Of a DNA stretch of 64,000 nucleotides, positions 1-8,771 are shown in pieces (the stretch's first letter is position 1; each line of letters opens with the position of its first letter). Source of the DNA: Candidatus Poribacteria bacterium (GTDB lineage Bacteria > Poribacteria > WGA-4E > GCA-2687025); the NCBI GenBank assembly GCA_018644665.1, contig JABGQA010000084.1, positions 1 to 64,000 of the forward strand, given 5' to 3'. A program made the translations under genes and the position numbers. The notes beneath the pieces were generated by a model, which worked only from the letters and a program-made list of their open reading frames with translations, did not search any database and had not been told where the DNA came from.

Positions 1-767
1 AAGGATACGCCGCCTGCTTCATCCTCCCCATACACAACTTCCGACCATATCTCGCCGCGGACGTACCGGTACGCGGAGTCGGACAGGAGCTTCGCCGCCG
101 TCCCTGTCACGCCAATGCCGGCCAGCAACGGCCACGCGCGGGCGTCGAACCCGAACCCGCCTCGCGCCGCCGGCCACACGGTCAGCAGGACGCCGCTCAT
201 GGCCAGCGCGAGAAACACGGTGCTCGTGTCATCCGTCTCCCGGACCCGCTTCACGGCGACGACGGCGATACCGCCCACGAGGCCAGCCGCCAGCGCCAGC
301 AGATCGCCGCGCGACACCCCGCCAAGGCCACCGTCCGGCACGAGCAACAGATAGACCCCGGCGAATGCCAGGCCCACGGAAGCCCACAGACGGCGGTCGA
401 TCCGGTCGCCCAGCACGAGCGGCGCGAGGAGCGCCGCCCAGATGACGTTGGTGTACAGGAGCACCGTGCCCTTGGCGAGGCCGATGTGCGTGATGGAGTG
501 GAAGTAGATCAGCATCGCGCCGGCGCCGCAGAGGCCGCGGATGCCCAGCCACAGATAGTTGCGCGGAGCCGGGGCCCGCCGACGCGCCAGAAGCGTGAAG
601 CCGACCAAACCGCCGCCGATCAGGAACCGGAAGAAGGTAGTCTCGTACGCGGACACGCCGGGTAGGCCCGCCGTCGCGCGCACGAGCAGCGCCATCACCG
701 ATATCAGAGCCGCCGACCCGCCCAACATCGCGAAGCTGGACGCCCGGCGCGAGCGGTCAGCGATCAA
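1..767 (-). CDS. EamA/DMT-family membrane transporter, 3' end cut by window edge
   Basis: The reverse-strand reading frame runs open to the left edge and encodes a very hydrophobic protein with repeated helices, for example RGLCGAGAMLIYFHSI followed by LAKGTVLLYTNVIWAALLAP, the typical first half of an EamA (drug/metabolite transporter) protein. A TTG start at 767 overlaps the TGA of the upstream lipoprotein gene; an ATG at 728 is the alternative. The last residues before the edge (after AYRYV, about YVRGEIWSEVVYGEDE) are charged where EamA proteins normally have helix 9, so the tail may be frameshifted, chimeric or degenerate. Substrate cannot be inferred. Confidence 0.7.
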   Translation of the reverse strand, partial: MIADRSRRASSFAMLGGSAALISVMALLVRATAGLPGVSAYETTFFRFLIGGGLVGFTLLARRRAPAPRNYLWLGIRGLCGAGAMLIYFHSITHIGLAKGTVLLYTNVIWAALLAPLVLGDRIDRRLWASVGLAFAGVYLLLVPDGGLGGVSRGDLLALAAGLVGGIAVVAVKRVRETDDTSTVFLALAMSGVLLTVWPAARGGFGFDARAWPLLAGIGVTGTAAKLLSDSAYRYVRGEIWSEVVYGEDEAGGVS

Positions 768-1375
768 CTACTGGCGCTGGCGATGCCGAATACCTCGACC
801 TCGCGCACGCGCGCCGGCCGTTCGATCAGGATGCGGAAGTACTCCCGTTGCCGGCCGCCGATCTCTCGCCAGCCGTGCTCGATGACCTTGTCGTTCGGGT
901 CGGGGGCCGACTTCGTGATGATGATGTCGTCGACGGTCCGCGTAACGTCGATCAGGATTCGATCCGTCTCGAAGTTGATCCCGCCGAAGTCGAACGCGGG
1001 CTGGATGACCCGTTCGGCGCCCTCGACATCGCGACGCTGCCGAACAGTCTTCACATCGCGCCAGATCTCACGTTTCGCGTCCCAGTACTTCACGGAGAAG
1101 CGGTAAAGGTTGTCGTTTTTGAGCGTGATACGCCGAACTCTGCGGGGCTTGTCCAACTGCAACACGAACTCACGCGGGTCAGCGAGATTCCGCGTCTCCG
1201 CGACCGTGGACAGCTTGCCGTCGTTCAGGTACGGGTGCGTCGCCTCCGTCCCGGTCGACGCCAGCGCGTAGTTCTCGCTCCACTCGGTCGTCAATAGAGA
1301 CGACAGGTTCGCGCACCCAACCACCGTCGCCGCAACCGCGAGCGCGGCGCACGCCATCCCGAGGTGTCGTGCCAT
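764..1375 (-). CDS. Discoidin-like (F5/8 type C-like) lipoprotein
   Basis: About 203 residues from the ATG at 1375; the open frame extends further upstream, but this ATG begins a lipoprotein signal peptide (MARHLGMACAALAV, then a VVGC lipobox). The mature part has SENYA, then PYLNDG, then strands such as RVRRITLKNDNLYRFSVKYW and a closing RVREVEVFG. This pattern resembles coagulation-factor 5/8 type C (discoidin) carbohydrate-binding sandwiches. It is probably anchored to the cell envelope. The paralogue at 46912-47526 shares the Cys-SEN-A...LNDG layout. Its TGA overlaps the possible TTG start of the EamA gene. Ligand is unknown; the fold assignment is inference from the strand pattern. Confidence 0.65.
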   Translation of the reverse strand: MARHLGMACAALAVAATVVGCANLSSLLTTEWSENYALASTGTEATHPYLNDGKLSTVAETRNLADPREFVLQLDKPRRVRRITLKNDNLYRFSVKYWDAKREIWRDVKTVRQRRDVEGAERVIQPAFDFGGINFETDRILIDVTRTVDDIIITKSAPDPNDKVIEHGWREIGGRQREYFRILIERPARVREVEVFGIASASS

Positions 1376-1490
1376 ATGTCCGTCCCAGTGTGTGGCGTGT
1401 CCGCTGCATGTGCGTCCTACGCCTGACGAACGACCGAGCGCGGCCGGACGGTGACCCTCGCGAAGGCTGTTCGGGCGCTCGCCCGTGTGC

Positions 1491-2372
1491 TCACCCGTCG
1501 GATTCGCCACGTAGCGGCAGCAGCATGCGCTGGATGTTGTCCAGGCAGTAACGTGAGGCCTCTTCCCCGGCCTCTGAGAACGCCGCGCCGCCCGGGCGGT
1601 TGAGGAGATCCTCGGAAAGCGCCGACGCCGGTCGCCAGTGCGTCTCGAGGATCAGGTAGTCCTCGTACCCCTCCTCGACGTACCGCGCGAACTGGCCGGC
1701 CCAGTCGATGAGGCCCTCACCGACCGGCACGCTCACCATCTCGCCGGCCTCGTTCCGGTCGCCGTCCTTCATGTGCCCGTGGACCGTCACGTCCTTGATC
1801 TGGTCGTACGCGTCCGGGAACGGCGTGATCCCGGCGTCGGCGTACAGCTCGTTGGCGGGGTCCCAGATCGCGCGGACGTTGCCGCTACCGAGTTCGTCGA
1901 TGAACCGGCGCGTCAGAGCGGCCGTCGACAGCGACGTAGACGCCTCGTTCTCCATACCGAGCGTGATGCGCTCGGCCTCGGCGAGCCTCAGCGGTTCCTC
2001 GTACGCGTCGACGATTTCCTGCCACCGTTGCTCTGTCTTGCCTGTCTCCCAGAACGCGAAGCACCTGAGCAGGCTCGTGTCCAGCTCGTGCGCCAGCGCG
2101 ATGCACTTTCTCAGGATGTCCATGTGCTGCTCGCGCTCTTCGGCGCTGTCGATGTCGCACTTGAAGAACGGCGTGGCGATGCCACACACCTTGATGTCGG
2201 TGTCTGCGAGCGCCGCCTTGATCATGTCTACGTCGGCGGGCTGGAGGTCCTGCGGCGGCTTGTCGTCCACCGACCGTATCTCGACAGCTTCCAGATCGTA
2301 GTCCGTGCAGACCTTCACTACCGTTTGGAAGTCCTGCGATATCTCGTCGGTGATCACGCCTAGCTTGAACAT
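1491..2372 (-). CDS. Sugar phosphate isomerase/epimerase-like TIM-barrel protein
   Basis: 293 residues, the usual length for the xylose isomerase-like TIM barrel (AP endonuclease 2) family. It starts FKLGVITDEISQDF and carries the family's acidic and histidine metal ligands in GMENEAS, AIWDPANELYADAG, VTVHGHMKD and the late YLILETHW. These bind a divalent cation in relatives that isomerise or epimerise keto sugars and inositol derivatives. No signal peptide, so cytoplasmic. It lies 55 bases downstream of the LarA-like gene on the same strand, suggesting a two-gene catabolic unit. The exact substrate is not predictable. Confidence 0.85.
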   Translation of the reverse strand: MFKLGVITDEISQDFQTVVKVCTDYDLEAVEIRSVDDKPPQDLQPADVDMIKAALADTDIKVCGIATPFFKCDIDSAEEREQHMDILRKCIALAHELDTSLLRCFAFWETGKTEQRWQEIVDAYEEPLRLAEAERITLGMENEASTSLSTAALTRRFIDELGSGNVRAIWDPANELYADAGITPFPDAYDQIKDVTVHGHMKDGDRNEAGEMVSVPVGEGLIDWAGQFARYVEEGYEDYLILETHWRPASALSEDLLNRPGGAAFSEAGEEASRYCLDNIQRMLLPLRGESDG

Positions 2373-2427
2373 GCAGCCAAGTCCTCTGTGGTCCCGCGCG
2401 CGGCGTCCGTGTCGCGGCCGCGCGGCG

Positions 2428-3705
2428 TCAGAAGTCGAGCAGATTCCCGTCGGCGTCGAATGCCATCTCCGCCCTGTCCCCGACGATCTCCAGCGATGGA
2501 TTCTCGGCGACCTCGGGCAGGAGAGCTTCGGACACCAGCACTTCGTCGATGTGCAGCGTTGTATGGATACGCACGGTGCGCGACGCCTCAGGTGGCGTCA
2601 GCCCCACCGTATTCAGCACCCACGCCAGCGCGTTCCGATCCGTGTCGAACGCCACGGGCGTCTTCATGCCGTGCGGCGTATTCGCCGTGAATGCGTTCAT
2701 CATGGTCGAATGCCGGTCGATGCTGTCGACGAGTCGCTGGGTCGCGACGTCGGCGAACCCGATGCCCGATGCGTTGCCGTCCGATTCCGGGGTCAGTCCC
2801 CTCACGAAGATGCGCATGATCGACGGGCAGCCGTCCGGCAACGGGTACAGGTCCGGGAACATCGCGCGCCCGATGAGGTTCGTGTCCATGCCCGTGCCGC
2901 TGATGTTCTTCCCCATCTGGTCTACGATGAGGCAGTCGAGTTCGTCGGCCGGTAGCCTACCCATCAGGTTGCGGGCCTCGACGATGAGCTTCTGCTCCGT
3001 CTGGATCAGCTCGTCCGGCCCGACAGCGGTCACGGACGCCGTCTCGTCGTACGCGTTCTCAAGGACCGCGAGCCCGAACGCCACGCTGCTGCGCGCCAGG
3101 TGCATCTCGGCGGCTCCGAGCACGATCTTCTCGAAGTCGTAGCGCAGGAACGCCTTGTGGTAATGGCTCGCGCCGTGCTGCTTGCCAATGCCGATGGCCA
3201 TCATCTTGCACAGGCCGCTCTCGATGGACCCGTGGAAGTCCGTGTGCGGCTTCACCCGATTGATGAGGCCGACGTGATCCGCCTCGTGGGCGTAGCGGTC
3301 GAGATACACCGGCGTTCCGTTCTCGAGGTGGCCGACCTCCACGACATCCATCGTGCACCGGATGGGACAGCCCATCGTGTCTTCGGTGATGCCGTAGTGG
3401 TGCAGGACCTCCGCCTGGCCTTCCGGCGTCGCGCCCCCGTGGCTGCCCATCGCCGGGAACACGAACGGCACGCCCCCGAGGCCTTTGACGTGGTCCACCG
3501 CCGCGCGCACTATCGTCGCGATGTTCGCAATGCCGCGTGACCCGGCGGTAAGCGCGACGCTGTCGCCTGGCTTGATCCGGTCATCCAGCCGCAGCGCGGA
3601 CAGCTCCGACGAGACCGCTGCCGGGATGTCGTTGAGCACGGGACGCGGAAAGCGCTGCTTGACGCGCGCCATCCGCGGAAACTGCGTGTTGGTCAGTTCA
3701 TCCAT
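2428..3705 (-). CDS. LarA-like (lactate racemase N-terminal domain, DUF2088) protein
   Basis: 425 residues. The N-terminal half has the layout of the lactate racemase LarA/DUF2088 family: VALTAGSRGIANIATIVRA, then FVFPAMGSHGGATPEGQAEV, then INRVKPHTDFHGSIESGLCK. The GSHGG and KPHTDF histidines are in the position of catalytic and cofactor-contacting residues of LarA, which uses a nickel-pincer nucleotide. The C-terminal half differs from true LarA, and no larB/larC/larE nickel-pincer genes are visible nearby, so the cofactor is uncertain. Cytoplasmic, first gene of a likely unit with the TIM-barrel isomerase. Confidence 0.8.
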   Translation of the reverse strand: MDELTNTQFPRMARVKQRFPRPVLNDIPAAVSSELSALRLDDRIKPGDSVALTAGSRGIANIATIVRAAVDHVKGLGGVPFVFPAMGSHGGATPEGQAEVLHHYGITEDTMGCPIRCTMDVVEVGHLENGTPVYLDRYAHEADHVGLINRVKPHTDFHGSIESGLCKMMAIGIGKQHGASHYHKAFLRYDFEKIVLGAAEMHLARSSVAFGLAVLENAYDETASVTAVGPDELIQTEQKLIVEARNLMGRLPADELDCLIVDQMGKNISGTGMDTNLIGRAMFPDLYPLPDGCPSIMRIFVRGLTPESDGNASGIGFADVATQRLVDSIDRHSTMMNAFTANTPHGMKTPVAFDTDRNALAWVLNTVGLTPPEASRTVRIHTTLHIDEVLVSEALLPEVAENPSLEIVGDRAEMAFDADGNLLDF

Positions 3706-3841
3706 ACGGCGGGTCGCTCCTCGGGCGGCTCGGACGGCAAAGCGGCGGAACAGCGGGTACTATTCTGCCACGACCGGCCGCGCGACGAAAGAGCCGGGCC
3801 CCAGTGACCGCTCCGCACCACCACCATGGGCCGCGCGAAGC

Positions 3842-4555
3842 ATGTGGGACTCCGACTACCTCCTCGGCGAGATGCCCGGCGAGGCCGAAACGGCCGACGA
3901 AGTCGCGTTCCTCCTAGAGGCGCTCGAGATCGAGCCGGGCGATCGTATTCTTGACGTGGCGTGTGGCGCAGGCCGTCACGCTGCCCCTCTCGCAGCAACG
4001 GGCGCGCGGGTAGTGGGCGTCGACACGTCGCCCGACCTGCTCCGGCGCGCGGTTGCCGACAGGGACGGATCGGGCGCGGCCTATGCGCGCGCGGACATGC
4101 GGGCGCTACCGTTCGTCGAGGAGTTCGACATCGCCGTGTGCCTGTTCGCCTCGTTCGGCTTAGTCGGCGAACCGCAGGATCGCGATGCGATGGCGTCCAT
4201 CGCCGGCGCCCTGGCGCCGGGAGGTATCCTGCTCATCGAGTCGTGGAACCCCTTCGCTGTCGCGGACATGGGCGCGCGACGGAACTGGTGGCGCGCCGGA
4301 CGGACCCTCTACCTCGCCGAGGCCCATTACGACGTAGCGACGGGCGTCGTCGCCGACAAGCGAGAGGTGCTGGACATGGCTACCGGCTCCGCGCGTTCGT
4401 GGGTGCGTCGCACGCGGTTCTACACAGCGCCTGAGCTGACCGGCCTCGCGTCCTCGGCCGATCTGCGGGTCGCGCGCCTATACGGCGATTTCGACGGCAG
4501 CGACTACTCGCACGACGCCCCCCGCCTGATCGCAGCGCTCGAGAAGTCCACCTGA
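3842..4555 (+). CDS. Class I SAM-dependent methyltransferase
   Basis: 237 residues from the ATG at 3842. Motif I is ILDVACGAGRHAAPLA (about residues 37-52), followed by VVGVDTSPDLL with the acidic residue that binds the ribose of S-adenosylmethionine, YARADMRALPF, and the post-motif GGILLIESWNPF. The C-terminal half (RRTRFYTAPELTGL) matches the Methyltransf_25/11 type. Its TGA overlaps the ATG of the ABC exporter (TGATG), so the two are translationally coupled. The acceptor is unknown; coupling to an exporter suggests a lipid or secreted small molecule, which is inference. The open frame continues upstream but has no better start. Confidence 0.85.
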   Translation: MWDSDYLLGEMPGEAETADEVAFLLEALEIEPGDRILDVACGAGRHAAPLAATGARVVGVDTSPDLLRRAVADRDGSGAAYARADMRALPFVEEFDIAVCLFASFGLVGEPQDRDAMASIAGALAPGGILLIESWNPFAVADMGARRNWWRAGRTLYLAEAHYDVATGVVADKREVLDMATGSARSWVRRTRFYTAPELTGLASSADLRVARLYGDFDGSDYSHDAPRLIAALEKST

Positions 4556-6369
4556 TGCGGCCGCTAGTGGCGTGCGCGCGCCTCGTTCGCCCGCACAGGC
4601 TGGCGATCCTCACCGCGTTGGTGCTGGCCGGGATCACGACCGCATCGCAGGGCGTGGCCGCGCTGCTCATGGGCGACCTCGTGGACCTCGTCGATGGCAG
4701 CGGATTCCCTCTGACGGCCCGGCTGCTGAAGATACGCCGCGTCTTCGACGGCGTGCAGGTGACGGTGACGGGCGCAGAAGATGCGATCCGCCTGATGCTG
4801 GTGATCATGGCGGGCCTGATCGGGCTGGTGCTGTTCAAAGGCGTCGCCGGCTACGCGCGCACGTACCTGCTCGAACGTGTCACGTACCGCACGATGCGGC
4901 ACGCCCGCAACCGGCTGCACCAGAAGATCCTGTCGCTCCCGTTGGGCGTGATCTCAACGCAGCGCACCGGTGATCTGATGACCCGGTCGGTGAGCGATGT
5001 CCAGCAACTCACTGCGAGCGTGCACGCCTTCTCGAACGCCCTCCAGTCGCTTGTCACCATCACCGGGCTTCTCGCCTTCATGTTCGTCCGGAACTGGCTA
5101 CTGGCGACGGGCACGTTCCTCTTCGTGCCGCTGATAGCGGTTGCGATTTACGTCCTCGGTCGGCGTATACGTCGTTCCAGCGCCCGGTTCCAGCGCGAGC
5201 TAGGCGCGGTCACGTCGCGCTTGGAGCAGAACATCGGGGGCCTGCGCGCCCTCAAGGCGTTTGGCGCGGAACACGCCGAGCACCTGAACTTCAACGCCGA
5301 CACGCTGGCGATGTACCGGACCGGCATGCGACGCGTGCGAGTGTTCGCGTTGCAGGGCCCGACCACGGAGGTCGTCATGGTCACCGGCATGGCGGGCGTG
5401 TTCGGCTTTGGATGCTGGCTGATCCTGACCGGTTCCCTGACGTTCGGCGCCCTCATCGCGCACGTGTTCCTCGGCGCGATGCTTGTCGACCCGCTGCGCA
5501 AGGTGGGCCAGTTCTACGCCGTCTTCCAGCAGGGCTTGGCGTCGATCGAGCGGATCGAAGCCGTGCACGGCCTCCCGAGCGAGGACATGGACGTAGGACG
5601 CGTCGTGACGGACGCGCAGGGGCAGATCCGCTTCGATGACGTGTCGTTCAGGTACTCTGACGATGGTGAGGTGGTCTTGCGCGATGTATCCCTGGTGGCC
5701 GAGGAGGGACAGACGGTGGCGCTCGTCGGCAGGAGCGGCGCAGGCAAGACGTCGCTGCTTCACCTCATCCCGCGGTTCTACGCGCCGACGTCTGGCAGCA
5801 TCCAGCTCGACGGCATCGACACGCGGGAGTTGTCGCTCCACTCGCTACGCGGCCACATGGCCCTCGTCCCGCAGGACACGGCGCTCTTCGCGGGAACCGT
5901 CGCCGAGAACATCAGGCTAGCGCGCCCGGATGCGTCGGACACGGACGTCCGCGCCGCCGCGACGCGCGCCTTCGCCGACGACTTCATCTTGGAGTTCGCT
6001 GACGGGTACGACACGCCCATCGGCGAACGAGGCGTGCGGCTGTCGGGAGGGCAGCGCCAGAGAATCGCCATCGCGCGCGCCTTCCTGAAGGACCCGCGTG
6101 TGTTCCTCCTCGACGAGGCGACCGCGTCGCTCGATGCGGAGTCCGAGGCCGTCGTGCAGAAGTCGTTCGCTGAACTGATGCGCGACCGGACGACCTTCGT
6201 CATCGCCCACCGCCTCTCAACGGTCCTGCACGCCGACACGATCCTCGTAATGGATGCCGGCCGCATAGTCGAGCGGGGGCCCCACGCCGATCTGCTTGCT
6301 GCGGGCGGGCTCTACGCGGAGCTGTTCGCTACACAGTTGCATGCGGGCGATGCGCGACCGCAGACCTAG
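4555..6369 (+). CDS. ABC exporter, fused membrane and ATPase domains (MsbA/LmrA type)
   Basis: 604 residues, the length of a half-transporter that works as a homodimer. The first ~330 residues form the six-helix transmembrane domain. The nucleotide-binding domain follows: Walker A GRSGAGKT (about residue 392), Q-loop VPQDTALFAGTV, signature LSGGQRQR (about 497), Walker B VFLLDEATASLD and H-loop VIAHRLSTV. Relatives flip lipids or export peptides and drugs. It is translationally coupled to the upstream methyltransferase. Its stop overlaps the convergent sialidase-like gene in a shared CTAG. Confidence 0.92.
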   Translation: MRPLVACARLVRPHRLAILTALVLAGITTASQGVAALLMGDLVDLVDGSGFPLTARLLKIRRVFDGVQVTVTGAEDAIRLMLVIMAGLIGLVLFKGVAGYARTYLLERVTYRTMRHARNRLHQKILSLPLGVISTQRTGDLMTRSVSDVQQLTASVHAFSNALQSLVTITGLLAFMFVRNWLLATGTFLFVPLIAVAIYVLGRRIRRSSARFQRELGAVTSRLEQNIGGLRALKAFGAEHAEHLNFNADTLAMYRTGMRRVRVFALQGPTTEVVMVTGMAGVFGFGCWLILTGSLTFGALIAHVFLGAMLVDPLRKVGQFYAVFQQGLASIERIEAVHGLPSEDMDVGRVVTDAQGQIRFDDVSFRYSDDGEVVLRDVSLVAEEGQTVALVGRSGAGKTSLLHLIPRFYAPTSGSIQLDGIDTRELSLHSLRGHMALVPQDTALFAGTVAENIRLARPDASDTDVRAAATRAFADDFILEFADGYDTPIGERGVRLSGGQRQRIAIARAFLKDPRVFLLDEATASLDAESEAVVQKSFAELMRDRTTFVIAHRLSTVLHADTILVMDAGRIVERGPHADLLAAGGLYAELFATQLHAGDARPQT

Positions 6370-7637
6370 TACACCAGCGACCTGAAGTCGTTCACGGTGT
6401 GGAACGTGATGAGGTTCACATCGTGAGCCGATCGCGCGCGGGCGTCACCGGATCGGCTCAGCACATGTAGGTCGTCGCCATCGACGACCATGCTCGCATA
6501 GTGCCGCGACTGCACTGCGGATGCGCCCGCCGCGACAATGCCCGCGAAGCTCCAATCCACGCAGTTCCGCGAGAAGTGCAACTGCAACCGATGACGCTCG
6601 TTGTTCGGCAAATCGAAGCGGTCCGAGGCGAGCCGGTCGGGACGGGTCATGCTGTCGGTGGCGTGCGAGCTGAGCAGCCAATACAGCGGCGACGACTCGT
6701 CGTAGAGAATGTGGAACTTCATCTGGCCGCCGGGCAGCGGCAGTAGTGCGACGCGCCGGCCAGACGGCGTTCGCTGCAGGGACGTAACCATCGAGCCGTC
6801 TTCGTGTTCGGCCACCTTTGCCACCGCCGCGTATCCCGTGCCGCCCGTGTACGCGCGCATGTACAGGTGGAACGTGCGGCCGGCCGGGTCGTGCCACTGG
6901 TGGTCTGGGTCCACGAACTGCACGACGTTCGTCTCCAGCCAGCCCAAAGGCGTGAGGGGATGTTCGGGAGTTGGCGCGACGCCGTCGTCCTGCGTGTTGA
7001 AGAACGGCACGCCGTGCCAGTCTAGCTCGTCAAGCGGGACCGCCTCCTGGAACACCAGTTCGGACGCGTACGTCCACGCGTTGGGGTCGGTTAGGTCGTC
7101 GGTGAACGTGGCGCGCATCAGCACCGGCGCGAAGGCGCTCGCATGCGACGCGCGAGCGTCACGAACGAGGCGTTCCATCACCAGGTACACGGAATCGCGG
7201 GCGTAGTGGACGTTGCACGGCGCTTGGTGCCAATACCCACCGGTCGTCAGCGCGCGCGTCTCCGACCAGGTCGTGCCGTCGTCGTCCGATCGGATGGCTA
7301 TCAGATGGCGTCTGTGCCCCAGCACGTACACGCGCCCACCCGCGCAGAACGGGCGGGCGTGCATGCCTGCGAAGTCGCCCCGGTGTGTCCACGTGCGGCC
7401 GCGGTCGTCCGACGTGTAGATGCGCCCCAGCATATCGAGGCCAGGGACGCCTTCGCGGGCGGCGAGCCCGCTAGTCTCTGACATGCCCGCCGTGCCCGGT
7501 CCGCCGAGGTCGAGCGTGGCGACAACGCGCCCACTGGGCGTTCGCGCGATCCCCGGGCTGTTGCAGTAGATCGTCGCGGCGTCCGGCGACTCGTAGACGG
7601 TGACGAACTCGTTCGCGAGCGGCGTGCCGGCGTTCAT
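6366..7637 (-). CDS. BNR/Asp-box sialidase-like beta-propeller protein
   Basis: 423 residues from the ATG at 7637 (MNAGTPLANEF). The open frame continues about 790 bases further upstream, but that part is antisense to the UXS-like gene and reads as a shadow. Two Asp-boxes are visible, TSDDRGRTW and RSDDDGTTW, typical of six-bladed sialidase/neuraminidase propellers, with RYDD-like hydrophobic blades between. There is no obvious signal peptide. The family includes exo-alpha-sialidases and non-catalytic propellers; I cannot identify the arginine triad with confidence, so hydrolase activity is uncertain. Confidence 0.75.
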   Translation of the reverse strand: MNAGTPLANEFVTVYESPDAATIYCNSPGIARTPSGRVVATLDLGGPGTAGMSETSGLAAREGVPGLDMLGRIYTSDDRGRTWTHRGDFAGMHARPFCAGGRVYVLGHRRHLIAIRSDDDGTTWSETRALTTGGYWHQAPCNVHYARDSVYLVMERLVRDARASHASAFAPVLMRATFTDDLTDPNAWTYASELVFQEAVPLDELDWHGVPFFNTQDDGVAPTPEHPLTPLGWLETNVVQFVDPDHQWHDPAGRTFHLYMRAYTGGTGYAAVAKVAEHEDGSMVTSLQRTPSGRRVALLPLPGGQMKFHILYDESSPLYWLLSSHATDSMTRPDRLASDRFDLPNNERHRLQLHFSRNCVDWSFAGIVAAGASAVQSRHYASMVVDGDDLHVLSRSGDARARSAHDVNLITFHTVNDFRSLVY

Positions 7638-7802
7638 CTGTCGGCCTCGGGAGATGTCGATGTGCGTGCCGAGGCGTAGCCTATCAGGGCTGCGTCGCCG
7701 CCCCCAAGACGGGCGTCTCCGCGCGGCGCCGGCCGTCCCGGTTGCCGAACAGGCGGCTCTGTGGAAGACTCCTGCGCGGCTACACAGTGGAACTGAAGGG
7801 AC

Positions 7803-8750
7803 GTGTGCGTGGGGAAGACAGCCGTCGTAGCGGGCGGAGCGGGGTTCGTCGGCTCGCACATGTGCGATCTGCTCTTGGCGAACGGTGTTCGCGTAGTCTG
7901 CCTGGACAACATGATCACTGGGAGCGAGCGCAACGTCGCTCATCTCGCCGATGACGAGCGGTTCACGCTCACACGCACCGATGTCATCGAGCCCGTCGCT
8001 GTAGCCGGAGACGTGGACTATGTCCTCAACCTGGCAAGCCCGGCTAGCCCAACAGACTTCGACACCCTCGCGATCGAGATCATGCGGGTTGGGGCCTGGG
8101 GAACGTACCACCTTCTGGAACTGGCGCGCGAGAAGAACGCCGTGTACCTCCAGGCGTCCACGTCCGAGGTATACGGGGATCCCCTCGTCATGCCACAGAC
8201 GGAGGACTACTGGGGCAACGTCAATCCCATCGGCCGCCGAAGCGTGTACGACGAGGCCAAGCGCTACGGCGAGGCGTTGACGATGGCGTACCACCGCAAG
8301 TACGGACTGGCCGTCCGCCTCCTGAGAATCTTCAACACGTACGGCCCCAGGATGCGACCCGACGACGGGCGCGCGATCCCGACGTTCATCTCGCAGGCCC
8401 TCCGCGGCGAGGACGTGACGGTGCACGGCGATGGGTCACAGACACGCAGCATCTGCTTCGTCGCCGACGAGGTGGACGGCATCCATCGACTGCTGATGTC
8501 GGACGAGACCCAGCCGGTCAACGTGGGGAATCCCGACACCGAAGTCACGATGAAGCGGCTCGCGGAGACGATCGTACAACTGGCGGGCAGCGGCAGTCGC
8601 ATCGTGTACGAGCCGCAACCCTTCGAAGACGACCCCAAGCGGCGCAGACCGGACATCACGCGCGCCCGCGAGATTCTGGGATGGGAGCCGCAGACCGGTC
8701 TCGACGAAGGGCTGGGCCGCACAATCGAGTTCTTCCGCGGAGCCGTCTAG
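7803..8750 (+). CDS. NAD-dependent epimerase/dehydratase, UDP-glucuronate decarboxylase-like
   Basis: 315 residues, extended SDR fold. GGAGFVG (residues 11-17) is the NAD-binding motif, ASTSEVYGD (about 118-126) carries the catalytic Ser/Thr, and YDEAK (about 150-154) is the catalytic Tyr-x-x-x-Lys. The run YWGNVNPIGRRSVYDEAKR and the early LASPAS are hallmarks of UDP-xylose synthase (UXS), which oxidises and decarboxylates UDP-glucuronate to UDP-xylose. Start is a GTG after GAAGGGAC. No glycosyltransferase or UDP-glucose dehydrogenase lies near, so the pathway partner must be elsewhere. Confidence 0.85.
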   Translation: MCVGKTAVVAGGAGFVGSHMCDLLLANGVRVVCLDNMITGSERNVAHLADDERFTLTRTDVIEPVAVAGDVDYVLNLASPASPTDFDTLAIEIMRVGAWGTYHLLELAREKNAVYLQASTSEVYGDPLVMPQTEDYWGNVNPIGRRSVYDEAKRYGEALTMAYHRKYGLAVRLLRIFNTYGPRMRPDDGRAIPTFISQALRGEDVTVHGDGSQTRSICFVADEVDGIHRLLMSDETQPVNVGNPDTEVTMKRLAETIVQLAGSGSRIVYEPQPFEDDPKRRRPDITRAREILGWEPQTGLDEGLGRTIEFFRGAV

Positions 8751-8771
8751 GTTGCCCCGCGCCGGCGGTCG

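Noticed and set aside
7638-8426. Upstream extension of the sialidase-like frame
   Set aside because: It runs antisense through the UXS-like gene; homology starts at the ATG at 7637.
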